Part shown: in pieces, positions 54,028 to 62,008 of the stretch
Layout of the letters: every line of letters begins with the position of its first letter
Position numbering within the stretch: the first letter of the stretch is position 1
Assembly (NCBI RefSeq): GCF_900103985.1
Contig: NZ_FNIE01000007.1
Coordinates: forward strand, 186,001 to 250,000
Direction of reading: 5' to 3'
DNA: 64,000 bases
Origin: Actinacidiphila guanduensis
Lineage (GTDB): Bacteria > Actinomycetota > Actinomycetes > Streptomycetales > Streptomycetaceae
Translations under genes and position numbers: made by a program
The notes under the pieces: generated by a model
Told to the model about the DNA's origin: nothing
Seen by the model: only the letters and a program-made list of their open reading frames with translations
The model's database searches: none

Positions 54028-56577
54028 CTACACCCACGTCCGGGGGCGGAAGCGGTTGGCGCGCTCCACCAGTTCGATCCTCGTACTGCCCTGGCGGGCG
54101 AGCCGGGCCAGCACCCGGTAGGAGCGCTCCAGCCCGAACCGCAGGCCGCGCTCGTCCAGTTCGGCGCCGAGCAGGGCGGCGGGGGCGCCGCCCTGCTCGC
54201 CGGTCCGGCCGGCCAGCACCCAGTCCAGGGCGCTGCCGTAGACCTCGGTGGCCAGCTGCTCGCGCCGGTCGGAGTCCAGGCCCTGGTGCTGCAGTTCCTC
54301 CACCTGGCGGGCGGCCGCGTGCAGGTCGGGCAGCAGCGGCTCCTGCGGCGCGCGGTCGCGCAGCCGGGCCCGTATGGCGGCGACGCGGGCCGCGGTGTAG
54401 TGGGTGGAGGACTCCGGCACCGACTCCAGGGCCCGTACCGCGCCCGCGCGGTCGCCCGCGCGCAGCAGCACCCGGGCCAGGCCGAAGGCGGCGCTGACGT
54501 AGCTCTGGTCGGTGGTCCACACCAGCCGGTAGTACTCGGCGGCGTTGTCCAGCTGGCCGAGCACCTCCGCGCAGATGCCCAGCGCCAGCTTCGGCGCGCT
54601 CTCGCCGGGGAAGGCGTCGTAGATCGCGTCGAAGGCGAGCGCGGCCGTCTCGTGGTCGCCGGTGCACAGCGCGGTCAGGCCGCGGTGCCAGACGACCCGC
54701 CAGTCGTCCAGGTCGTCGTCGGCCAGGGCCTGGAGGATCTTGCGGGCGCCGTCGGTGTCGGCGAGTTCCAGCCGGGCCCGCAGCTCGCGCAGCCGCCGTT
54801 CCACCGAGTCCTGCGGCGCCGACTGCAGCGCGGCCACCGTCTCGCCGGGCGCGGCGGCCGAAAGGCCCGCGAGGAAGCCCGCGTTGGGGTCGGCCGGGTT
54901 GACGTGCGGCACCGGCAGGGCGAGCACGGCGGCGGCCGGGTCCAGCCGGGAGACCACCGGACGGGGCGGTGTGGGCGGGGCGGCCGGGGGAGCGGGCGGC
55001 GGAGGCCCGAAGGCGCCCGGCGCGGGCGGCAGCCCCGGCGGCGGAGCAGCGGGGGTGCCGTGGTCGCGTCTGCGGCGCCGGGGCTCCGCCGGGCGGCCGG
55101 CCCCCAGCCGGGACGGGTCACCGGTCAGCGGGCGCACCAACTCGGTGTCGACCACCCGCAGTTCGGGGCCGAAGAGGGTGGACAGGGCCGGCCGCGGGGT
55201 GCCGGTCTCCAGGGCGACGATCTCCCGCAGCACGCCGAGCAGCTGGTCGGACATCTCCTCGGCGGAGGCGAACCGCTTCTCGGGGTCCGGGTCGGTGGCC
55301 CGCACCAGCAGCCGGTAGAAGGACTCGTAGCGGCGCAGGACCTCGATGTTCTCCGGGTCGGGCAGGCTGTCGACGAAGACGTTGGTGTAGCCCTGGAAGT
55401 CGAAGGTGAGCACGGCGAGGGTGCGGGCCACGGTGTAGAGGTCGGAGGCCACCGAGGGCCCGCGCTCGGCGACTTCGGGCGCCTGGTAGCCGACCGTGCC
55501 GTAGATCGCGGACTCGGTGTCGTCCATGCGGCGCACCGCGCCCATGTCGATGAGTTCGAGCCGGTCCTCGGTCTGGATCGCGTTGTCCACCTTGAAGTCG
55601 CAGTAGAGCAGGTTGCGGCTGTGCAGGTGGCCGAGCGCCTCCAGGGCCTCGATGGCGAAGGCGATGGCCTGGGTGACCGGCAGCGGCTCGCGCCTGCCGT
55701 CGGGGGTGCGGCGCTCGTTGGCGATCTGCTTGAGCGACTTGCCGCCCACGTAGGCCATCACGATGTAGCCGTCGAGGGTGCCGGTGCGCTGGTCGAGGTG
55801 CTCCACGAAGTTGTAGATCCGCACGATGTTGGGGTGCTCGATCTCGGCGAGGAAGCGCCGCTCGGAGACCGCGGCGGCCAGCGCGTCCTCGTCGCCGGTG
55901 TCCAGCAGGCCCTTGAGCACCACCCAGCGGTCGGAGACCGCCCGGTCCACCGCCAGGTAGATCCAGCCCAGACCGCCGTGCGCCAGGCACCCCTTGACCA
56001 GGTACTGCCCGTGCACGATGTCACCCGGCCGCAGCTTGGGGGTGAAGGAGTACGGGTGGCCGCACTTGGTGCAGTAGCCCTCGGTACGGCCCGGGCGGTC
56101 GCCGCGGCTGCGCCCGACCGGGGCACCGCAGTCGCTCTTGCTGCAGAACCGCTTGCGCTCGGGCACCTCGGGGTTCTCCAGCACCGCCGCGGCCGGGTCG
56201 AACCGGGCGATCGGCGGCACCGTGACCAGGCCCGCGCCGAGCTTGCCGCGGGTCGGTCCGCTGGTGCTGCCGCGGGTGCTGCGTACGGAGACGGAACCGG
56301 AGCTGCCGGTCAGGGTCTGCGACAGCCGCCCGGAGACCGAGCGGCGGGACGCCTGCGAGGAGGAGCGGACCGAACGCGAGCTGCCCGAAGAGGCGGAGGA
56401 GTGCCCCGAGTCGCCGCCCGAGCGGGCCGGGGGCACCGCCGCGGCGCCGGCCTGGGCACCCTGGGCCGCGGGGGCGGCCGCGGGCAGCGGCGCGAGGCCG
56501 CAGGTGCCGCAGTACAGCTCGCCGCCGCCCATGTCCTCCAAGGTCCCGTCACAGCCGGGCCGTTGGCACTTGCTCAC
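54028..56577 (-). CDS. pknG: Ser/Thr protein kinase PknG-like (rubredoxin-like, kinase, TPR)
   Basis: This 849-residue cytoplasmic kinase follows the PknG plan: N-terminal zinc ribbon (CQRPGCDG...YCGTCG), Ser/Arg-rich linker, rubredoxin-like pair (FCSKSDCGAPVG, EGYCTKCGHPYSF), kinase domain with CLAHGGLGWIYLA, Lys 222 in VVLKG, YCDFKVDNAI (Asp 327) and LIDMGAVRR in place of DFG, then TPR-type helical repeats from about residue 560. DFG-to-DMG and HRD changes match active PknG enzymes. In mycobacteria PknG reads amino-acid supply through GlnX/GlnH and controls glutamate metabolism via GarA. GTG 56577 overlaps the stop of a 74-codon ORF. Confidence 0.95.
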   Translation of the reverse strand: MSKCQRPGCDGTLEDMGGGELYCGTCGLAPLPAAAPAAQGAQAGAAAVPPARSGGDSGHSSASSGSSRSVRSSSQASRRSVSGRLSQTLTGSSGSVSVRSTRGSTSGPTRGKLGAGLVTVPPIARFDPAAAVLENPEVPERKRFCSKSDCGAPVGRSRGDRPGRTEGYCTKCGHPYSFTPKLRPGDIVHGQYLVKGCLAHGGLGWIYLAVDRAVSDRWVVLKGLLDTGDEDALAAAVSERRFLAEIEHPNIVRIYNFVEHLDQRTGTLDGYIVMAYVGGKSLKQIANERRTPDGRREPLPVTQAIAFAIEALEALGHLHSRNLLYCDFKVDNAIQTEDRLELIDMGAVRRMDDTESAIYGTVGYQAPEVAERGPSVASDLYTVARTLAVLTFDFQGYTNVFVDSLPDPENIEVLRRYESFYRLLVRATDPDPEKRFASAEEMSDQLLGVLREIVALETGTPRPALSTLFGPELRVVDTELVRPLTGDPSRLGAGRPAEPRRRRRDHGTPAAPPPGLPPAPGAFGPPPPAPPAAPPTPPRPVVSRLDPAAAVLALPVPHVNPADPNAGFLAGLSAAAPGETVAALQSAPQDSVERRLRELRARLELADTDGARKILQALADDDLDDWRVVWHRGLTALCTGDHETAALAFDAIYDAFPGESAPKLALGICAEVLGQLDNAAEYYRLVWTTDQSYVSAAFGLARVLLRAGDRAGAVRALESVPESSTHYTAARVAAIRARLRDRAPQEPLLPDLHAAARQVEELQHQGLDSDRREQLATEVYGSALDWVLAGRTGEQGGAPAALLGAELDERGLRFGLERSYRVLARLARQGSTRIELVERANRFRPRTWV

Positions 56578-56798
56578 GGTCTCCCCCTCATGCCTTTCCT
56601 CAGCTGATGACGCGGACCGGAGCGGTCGCGGTTCGGGCCCCGCCGGTAACGGGCATGGCGGTCGGCCGAATTGCCGGTCGCGTTGCCGGTCGGGCCGTTG
56701 CCCGGGCCGAGGTGCCGGCCGCCGCTCCGAGCGGTGTTCCGGTCGCTGATCCGGTCGCCGTCGGCGCTGCCGGCCGGCACCGCGGGCCGCGCGCTCAT
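56574..56798 (-). CDS. 74-residue basic ORF coupled to both neighbours
   Basis: This short ORF starts at ATG 56798, overlapping the stop of the preceding helical protein (ATGA), and ends at 56574, overlapping the pknG GTG start (GTGA). The peptide is Arg/Gly/Asn-rich and strongly basic, with low-complexity pieces such as GPGNGPTGNATGNSADRHAR, and no membrane helix. The two 4-base overlaps are the best evidence that it is translated; they could also simply bridge ribosomes from one gene to pknG. The family is unknown to me and the peptide may be disordered. Confidence 0.55.
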   Translation of the reverse strand: MSARPAVPAGSADGDRISDRNTARSGGRHLGPGNGPTGNATGNSADRHARYRRGPNRDRSGPRHQLRKGMRGRP

Positions 56799-58084
56799 AC
56801 CGGCCCCCGGTCCCTGGGCTCCTGCTGCGGGGCGCCGAGTTCGGCGACCGCCTGCTGGTAGCGCTGCACCGCGCGGTCGGCGGCGGCCAAGTCGCAGGGC
56901 GCGCTCCACAGCAGCCGGCGGGCCTGGTCGTAGCGCTCGATGAGCACCGGGTCCTCGGCCTGGCCGAGCCGGGCCACCTTCGCCCGGTAGGCGTCGAGCC
57001 GGCCGCGCAGCTCCGCGCGCACCGCCAGCGGCGCGGTCACCGCGGTGAGCGAGTCGCGGGCCCGCAGCAGCTCCTCGTCGGCGGCCTGCTCCAGGCCGTC
57101 GAGCAGCGGGGAGAGCCGGTGCCACTGCGCAGTGGCGGCGAACTGCTCGGCGGTGGACAGCTGTTCGTGCAGCGCCACCGCGGCGCCGCTGACCGCGGGC
57201 ACGTCGGAGGCGAGGATCTTGGAGAGCACCTCGACCCGGGCGCTGCGGGCCTCGGTCAGGGTGCGGTCGGCCCGCGAGAGCACGTCCCGCAGCCGGTTGA
57301 GCCGGTGCTCGGCGTCGTCGCGCACGTGCAGCACGGCCTCGACCTCGCGCCGGATGTCCTCGAGCCGGCGGCCGGCCGCGTCGTAGCGGGTGGTGTCGGG
57401 GCGGCCCGGCGCCGGGGCGGGCTGCCAGAAGGCGAGCGGGTCGGAGACGGTCCGGGCGCGCAGCACCGCGAGGTCGGCGATCAGCTGCCGCAGGTCGTCG
57501 CCGGCCGGGTGGGTGCCGGGGCGCACGCCCACGGAGTCGGCGAGCGAGCGCACCCGCTGGGCCTCGGCGGCGAGCAGGTCTATCCGGGCGGGCAGCGCCG
57601 ACCACACCGAGTCGGCCGCCGCGACGGTCTCCATCGCCTGCTCGTACCAGGCGTTCATCCGCCGCAGCAGCTCCTCCAGGCTGAGCTGCTCGGTCAGCCG
57701 GGCCGGGCCGGTCAGCGAGCGCGCGTGGTCGGGCACGTCCGCGCCGGTCACGGTGATCCCGTCGCCGCGCAACAGCTCGGTGAGCCGGGCCAGTTCGGTC
57801 TGGGTCGGCCAGCGGCGGCGGGCCCGCAGCTCGCGCGCGGCGCGCAGTGCCTCGGTGTACGCCTCGTAGTGCGCCCACAGCGCGGTGATCGCCTCGTCGG
57901 TGCGGGCCCAGCGCTCCTTGGTCACGCCGGTGAGCTGCGCGCCCTCCAGCAGCCTGCGCCCGGAGTGGTCCTGCAGGGCCAGCAGCGAGGACTCCACGGC
58001 CTCGTGCTCGGCGCCGAGCCGTGCCAGGGCACGGTCGACGTCGTCCCGGCCCATCACCGGTCCGGATGCTCCCACCAGCGCCAT
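56795..58084 (-). CDS. Helical protein of unknown function in the PknG operon
   Basis: This 429-residue protein is predicted to be almost all helical, with heptad-like stretches (DDVDRALARLGAEHEAVESS, RRLEDIRREVEAVLHVRDDA, AEHRLNRLRDVLSRADRTL) suggesting coiled coils or a spectrin-like bundle. No signal peptide, membrane helix or enzymatic motif is visible. ATG 58084 follows GAAGAGGG. It sits between the GlnH-like and PknG genes, where mycobacteria have no gene, and so may be the cytoplasmic link or scaffold that is specific to this lineage. Confidence 0.82.
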   Translation of the reverse strand: MALVGASGPVMGRDDVDRALARLGAEHEAVESSLLALQDHSGRRLLEGAQLTGVTKERWARTDEAITALWAHYEAYTEALRAARELRARRRWPTQTELARLTELLRGDGITVTGADVPDHARSLTGPARLTEQLSLEELLRRMNAWYEQAMETVAAADSVWSALPARIDLLAAEAQRVRSLADSVGVRPGTHPAGDDLRQLIADLAVLRARTVSDPLAFWQPAPAPGRPDTTRYDAAGRRLEDIRREVEAVLHVRDDAEHRLNRLRDVLSRADRTLTEARSARVEVLSKILASDVPAVSGAAVALHEQLSTAEQFAATAQWHRLSPLLDGLEQAADEELLRARDSLTAVTAPLAVRAELRGRLDAYRAKVARLGQAEDPVLIERYDQARRLLWSAPCDLAAADRAVQRYQQAVAELGAPQQEPRDRGPV

Positions 58085-58308
58085 CACACCCTCTTCCCGA
58101 TGCTTCCCCGATGCCTTCGCCGTGCTTCTTCCCGATGCTTCCCCCCGCCGCGGGCCCGCCACTCCGCCGCCGGCCCGCCGCCGCGCTCCCCTCGTCTCCC
58201 GCCGCCCCCGCGCGCCTTGAAGTCGCCGCGCCGGTCCGCCGGCTTGTCCCTCGGCCGGTCCGCCCGGCCCGTGCGATGCCCGTTCTGCTGCCGGCTTCCA
58301 GGGCCGGT

Positions 58309-59433
58309 CTATGTGTACGTCGGCTGCGGCGGCCCCGTGATGCCGGGCAGTTGTGCTGCGAGCCACGTGCGATAGGAGTGCATCCAGGGGCTGTTCGCGC
58401 CCCCCGCCCGGTAGGCGTCCAGCACCTGGTTGACCCTGCGTACCAGATCCGGGGCACCGAGGTTCATGGCCACGCCGTACGGCTCGTCGGTGACCTTCGA
58501 ACCCACCAGGTGCACCTGCGGGTCCTGGGCGGCCTGGCCGGCGGCGAGCGCGTTGTCGGTGAACACCGCGTCCACCCGGCCCAGTTGCAGCAGCACCAGG
58601 CAGTCGAGCTGGTTGTCCACCAGGGTGACCGAAGCGCCGTGCGACTCGTCCTGCAACTCGGCCTGCCCGGTCGAGCCGCGCGCGGTGCACACGCGCTTGC
58701 CCTTCAGGCTGTCGTCGAAGCCGGTGATCGCGGACTTCTTCGGCGCGAGCACCTGCTGTCCGGCCTCGAAGTACGCGGTGGAGAAGGCGACGTCCTTCTC
58801 CCGCTGGCAGTTGATGGACATGGTGCGCACCACCATGTCCACCTTGCCGTCCTTCACGGCGTCTATCCGGTCGGCCGTGGGCACCGTCAGGTACTGCACC
58901 TTGCCCGGGTCGCCGAGGATGTCCTGGGCGATCGCCCGCACGATGTCGATGTCGAACCCGGCGAGCCGGCCCGTCGCCGGGTCGCGGAAGCCCCACAGAT
59001 AGCTGTTCTGGTCCACGCCCACGATGAGCCGGCCGCGCGCCTTGATCCGCTCCACCGCCGGGCCGTCGGTGCTGCCCGACGCCGGATCGAGACTCGCGGC
59101 CGCGGTCGCGTCGGTGCAGCCGGTGTCCCGCGGCGCCGAGGCGTACCGCGCGTGCGTGGCCGCGGAGTTGCCGCCGCCCTCGGGGACCGGCAGCGCTCCC
59201 GCGGCGTCGTGGTGGTGCAGCGGGCACAGCACCGCGGTCAGCGCCAGCGCGCAGGCCCCGGCCATCGCCGCGACCCCGCCCCAGCCGCGCCACGGCCGGT
59301 GCCGACGGGTGGCGTGCCGGTCGCCGTGCTCGGCGGGCCCGTTGCCGATCGGGGTGTCGATCCCCTCGCCGATCCCGTTGCCGCGCCCGCCCCGGCCGGT
59401 CATCGCCGTCATCCCCTCGCCCCCACCGCTCAC
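58309..59433 (-). CDS. glnH: GlnH-like amino-acid binding protein (membrane-anchored)
   Basis: This 374-residue extracytoplasmic solute-binding protein (family 3) has GRLIVGVDQNSYLWGFRDPA, LAGFDIDIVRAIAQDILGDP, VDMVVRTMSINCQREKDV and EPYGVAMNLGAPDLV. In front is an unusual N-terminal tail of about 45 Gly/His/Arg residues before a hydrophobic segment (GVAAMAGACALALTAVLC); the Cys is not in a good lipobox, so it may be a signal anchor. Mycobacterial GlnH binds Asp, Glu and Gln and signals to PknG. GTG 59433 overlaps the GlnX stop (GTGA) with GGAG five bases upstream. Confidence 0.88.
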   Translation of the reverse strand: MSGGGEGMTAMTGRGGRGNGIGEGIDTPIGNGPAEHGDRHATRRHRPWRGWGGVAAMAGACALALTAVLCPLHHHDAAGALPVPEGGGNSAATHARYASAPRDTGCTDATAAASLDPASGSTDGPAVERIKARGRLIVGVDQNSYLWGFRDPATGRLAGFDIDIVRAIAQDILGDPGKVQYLTVPTADRIDAVKDGKVDMVVRTMSINCQREKDVAFSTAYFEAGQQVLAPKKSAITGFDDSLKGKRVCTARGSTGQAELQDESHGASVTLVDNQLDCLVLLQLGRVDAVFTDNALAAGQAAQDPQVHLVGSKVTDEPYGVAMNLGAPDLVRRVNQVLDAYRAGGANSPWMHSYRTWLAAQLPGITGPPQPTYT

Positions 59434-60866
59434 CGGTACTCCGCCAGCCGCCGCCCGATCCCGACCATCGCGGCGCCGGCCGCGAACGCCGCCAGCAGCC
59501 CGGCCCCGTAGGGGAGGACGGCCAGCGCGTCGCGTCCGTTGCCCGCCGCCGAGCGGAACTCGGCCAGCTCCTGGTCCACCGCCCGGCCGAGCTGGGTGTC
59601 GACGGTCTGGAAACTCTGCCCGGTGGTCTGCGCCACCTGGTCCCCCTTGCTGTCCTTGCCGCCGATCACCTGGGCCACCGCGGTGGTGTAGTCGCCGCCG
59701 TCGTCGGCCGCGCGCTCGGCGGTGTGCCGCTCGCGCCACTGCCGGACCGCGGCGGCGGCCGACTCGACCGGGGCGCGGCCCGCGGGCTTGTCGGCCAGCG
59801 CCAGCGCCTGCGCCAACTCGCCGCCGGTGCCGTGCGGATCGGTGCCGGCCAGCCGGTCCATGCCGGCGCGGAAGGTCTGCTCGTAGGCGTCGCCCGAACC
59901 GCGCGCCACCAGCGTCAGGTTCTCGTCGCCGCGGGCCTGCAACACCGCGATCCGGGCGTTGTTGAGCACCTGCGCCGACTTCGCGCCGTGCCCGTAGGAG
60001 TCGTCGAGGTCGCCCCGGGCCACGGTGTGCCCGACCACCAGCCACAGCAGCACCACCGCGCACGCGCCCGTCGCCGCCAGCAGCCCCCGGTTGAACACCC
60101 GGTTGGTGCGCCGGAAATGGCGCCGCTGCGCCCACACCAGCGCGGCCAGCGCCACCACGCCCAGCGCCCAGGCGGCGTACGGCAGCGCCTTCGCGTCGGA
60201 GTAGTCCGCGCCCAACCGGGCGTTCTCCGCCCGGTAGAGCCGGTCGGCGGCGTCCAGCAGGCCGCCCTGCTTGCGCATCTGCTGGTCGGCGTAGCGCAGA
60301 TAGGCGCCGCCCAGCGGCAGGCCCTGCCGGTTGTCGGCCTGAGCGTCGGCCACCAGGCCGGTGTACGTGGGCAGTTGGCTGTTGAGCGCGGCGATCTGGG
60401 TGCGCGCCTCCTGGGAGCCCGCGCTGCTGGCGGCCGCCTGCGTGATGAGGTTGGCCGCGCGGGAGATGTCCTGGTCGTAGCGGGTCCGCACGTCCGCGGG
60501 CTCCTCGCCGCCGACCAGGAACCCGCCGGCCACGGTGGCGTCGGCGTCGGCCAGCGACCGGTAGATCTCGGCGGCGCTCGCGCTCAGGGGGGCGCTGTGG
60601 TCCAGGACGTTGCCGGCGGCCGCCCGGCGCTCCGCGACCTGCCAGGCCGTCACCGCGCCGAAGGCGACAACCAGCAGGGCGAGCACGGCGCCGATGACGC
60701 GCAGCCGCCCCGGCTCGGTAGCCGCCGAGGCGCGCAGCCGCGCGGCGACCGGCGCCGCTCCCGCCGGTGCCGCTGCCCGCGGTACCACCGCGCCTGCCGC
60801 CCGGACGGTACGGCCGGGCACCCGCAGGGCCCCTTCCCCGGGTCCCCCGGTCCGCGTCTGCGTCAC
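59430..60866 (-). CDS. glnX: GlnX-like four-helix membrane sensor
   Basis: This 478-residue protein has four membrane helices (VIGAVLALLVVAFGAVTAW, YAAWALGVVALAALVWA, LLAATGACAVVLLWLVVG, YGAGLLAAFAAGAAMVGIG) framing two helical extracellular domains, the topology of mycobacterial GlnX. A disordered Ala/Pro/Arg stretch precedes the first helix. In mycobacteria GlnX couples the binding protein GlnH to the cytoplasmic kinase PknG. GTG 60866 follows GGGAGGG by four bases. It is the first gene of the operon; the 98 bp upstream contain the presumed promoter. Confidence 0.86.
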   Translation of the reverse strand: MTQTRTGGPGEGALRVPGRTVRAAGAVVPRAAAPAGAAPVAARLRASAATEPGRLRVIGAVLALLVVAFGAVTAWQVAERRAAAGNVLDHSAPLSASAAEIYRSLADADATVAGGFLVGGEEPADVRTRYDQDISRAANLITQAAASSAGSQEARTQIAALNSQLPTYTGLVADAQADNRQGLPLGGAYLRYADQQMRKQGGLLDAADRLYRAENARLGADYSDAKALPYAAWALGVVALAALVWAQRRHFRRTNRVFNRGLLAATGACAVVLLWLVVGHTVARGDLDDSYGHGAKSAQVLNNARIAVLQARGDENLTLVARGSGDAYEQTFRAGMDRLAGTDPHGTGGELAQALALADKPAGRAPVESAAAAVRQWRERHTAERAADDGGDYTTAVAQVIGGKDSKGDQVAQTTGQSFQTVDTQLGRAVDQELAEFRSAAGNGRDALAVLPYGAGLLAAFAAGAAMVGIGRRLAEYR

Positions 60867-60964
60867 GCAACCCTCCCCACGAAGCGGTCGGCTTTGCAGC
60901 AGTATGGCTGGCGCCGCCCACCTGTGCACACGCGTCCGCGCACGCGTACGGTTCCGCCCCGGGA

Positions 60965-62008
60965 TCAGCCGTAGTGCGCGCGCAGGGCCGCGGCGGCGGC
61001 GGGGGGAGCGGCCAGGTGGTCCAGGCCGAGCAGGGCGGCGCCCAGCACCGGCGGCGAGGTGACCACCCGGGTGCGGGCCTTGGGCGCGGCCGCCGCCAAT
61101 TCGGCCTCCAGCGCGGCCATCAGCAGCGGGTGCCGCGCGGCCATCACCCCGCCGCCCAGCACCACGTCCACCTCCTCGTCCAGCAGGTCCAGGCGCCGCA
61201 TCGCGACCGTCGCCAGCAGCGTGATCTCCCGGGCCTGGCGCTCCAGCAGCCCGCGCGCCGCGAGGTCCCCGGCGTCGGCGGTGGCGAAGACCACCGGGGT
61301 CAGCTCGTGCCGCCGAGGGCCCGCGATGCGCTCCAGGTGCAGCGCCTCGATCAGCGCGTACATGGAGTCCAGGCCGAAGTGGGCGGGCAGGGTCGCGGCC
61401 AGCGCGGTCGGCGCGCCGCGGCCGTCCTCGGCGCGGGCGGCCAGCCACAGGGCCTCGTCCACCAGGCCCGAGCCGCCGCCCCAGTCGCCCGACAGGCGGC
61501 CGAGCGCGGGGAAGCGCGCGGTGCGCCCGTCGGGCAGCATGCCCACGCAGTTGATGCCCGCGCCGCACACCACGGCCACACCCCGCGGCTCCTCCACACC
61601 GGCGCGCAGGATCGCGAAGGTGTCGTTGGCCACCGCGGTCTCGCGCGCCCAGCCGCGGGCGTGCACGGCCTGCTGCAACTCCCGCTCCTCGACCGGGAGG
61701 TCGGCGTTGGCCAGGCAGGCCGAGGTGTACGCGGCGAGCGGCCGGCCGCCGCGCGCCGCCGCGGGCGGCAGGCCCGCGGCCGCGGCCGCGCGCTCCACCG
61801 CCTCGGCGACCGCGTCCACGGCCGGGCCGATCCCGACGACGGGCGGCTGGAAGCCGCCGCCGCGGGCGCCGCCCAGCACCCGGCCGTCGGCGGCGACCAG
61901 CGCCACATCGGTCTTGCTGTTGCCCGCGTCGACGGCGAGGACGCCGCCGGGGACGAGCGGCTCGGGGCCGAGCCCTGTGCCGCGGCTCTCGGGGAGGCTC
62001 AGGCCCAC
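60965..62008 (-). CDS. BadF/BadG-type sugar kinase (N-acetylglucosamine kinase-like)
   Basis: This 347-residue ASKHA-fold kinase has the phosphate motif AVDAGNSKTDVAL, a second-domain GRLSGDWGGGSGLVDEA, VVCGAGINCVG and LGGGVMAARHPLL, typical of BadF-type sugar kinases such as N-acetylglucosamine kinase. It lies last in an operon with a GH4 glycosidase and a sugar ABC permease, so it probably phosphorylates the imported sugar. GTG 62008 overlaps the glycosidase stop by ten bases, with GGGAG eight bases upstream; the first 30 residues are a hydrophilic lead. Confidence 0.87.
   Translation of the reverse strand: MGLSLPESRGTGLGPEPLVPGGVLAVDAGNSKTDVALVAADGRVLGGARGGGFQPPVVGIGPAVDAVAEAVERAAAAAGLPPAAARGGRPLAAYTSACLANADLPVEERELQQAVHARGWARETAVANDTFAILRAGVEEPRGVAVVCGAGINCVGMLPDGRTARFPALGRLSGDWGGGSGLVDEALWLAARAEDGRGAPTALAATLPAHFGLDSMYALIEALHLERIAGPRRHELTPVVFATADAGDLAARGLLERQAREITLLATVAMRRLDLLDEEVDVVLGGGVMAARHPLLMAALEAELAAAAPKARTRVVTSPPVLGAALLGLDHLAAPPAAAAALRAHYG

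Noticed and set aside
56607..56861. Plus-strand 84-codon frame opposite the 74-codon ORF
   Set aside because: It is antisense to the operon, has no ribosome site and lacks the overlaps that support the minus-strand ORF.
59433..61568. Upstream extension of the GlnX frame beyond the GTG at 60866
   Set aside because: It would overlap the BadF kinase gene antisense-free strand space with no ribosome site; GTG 60866 has a strong GGGAGGG.
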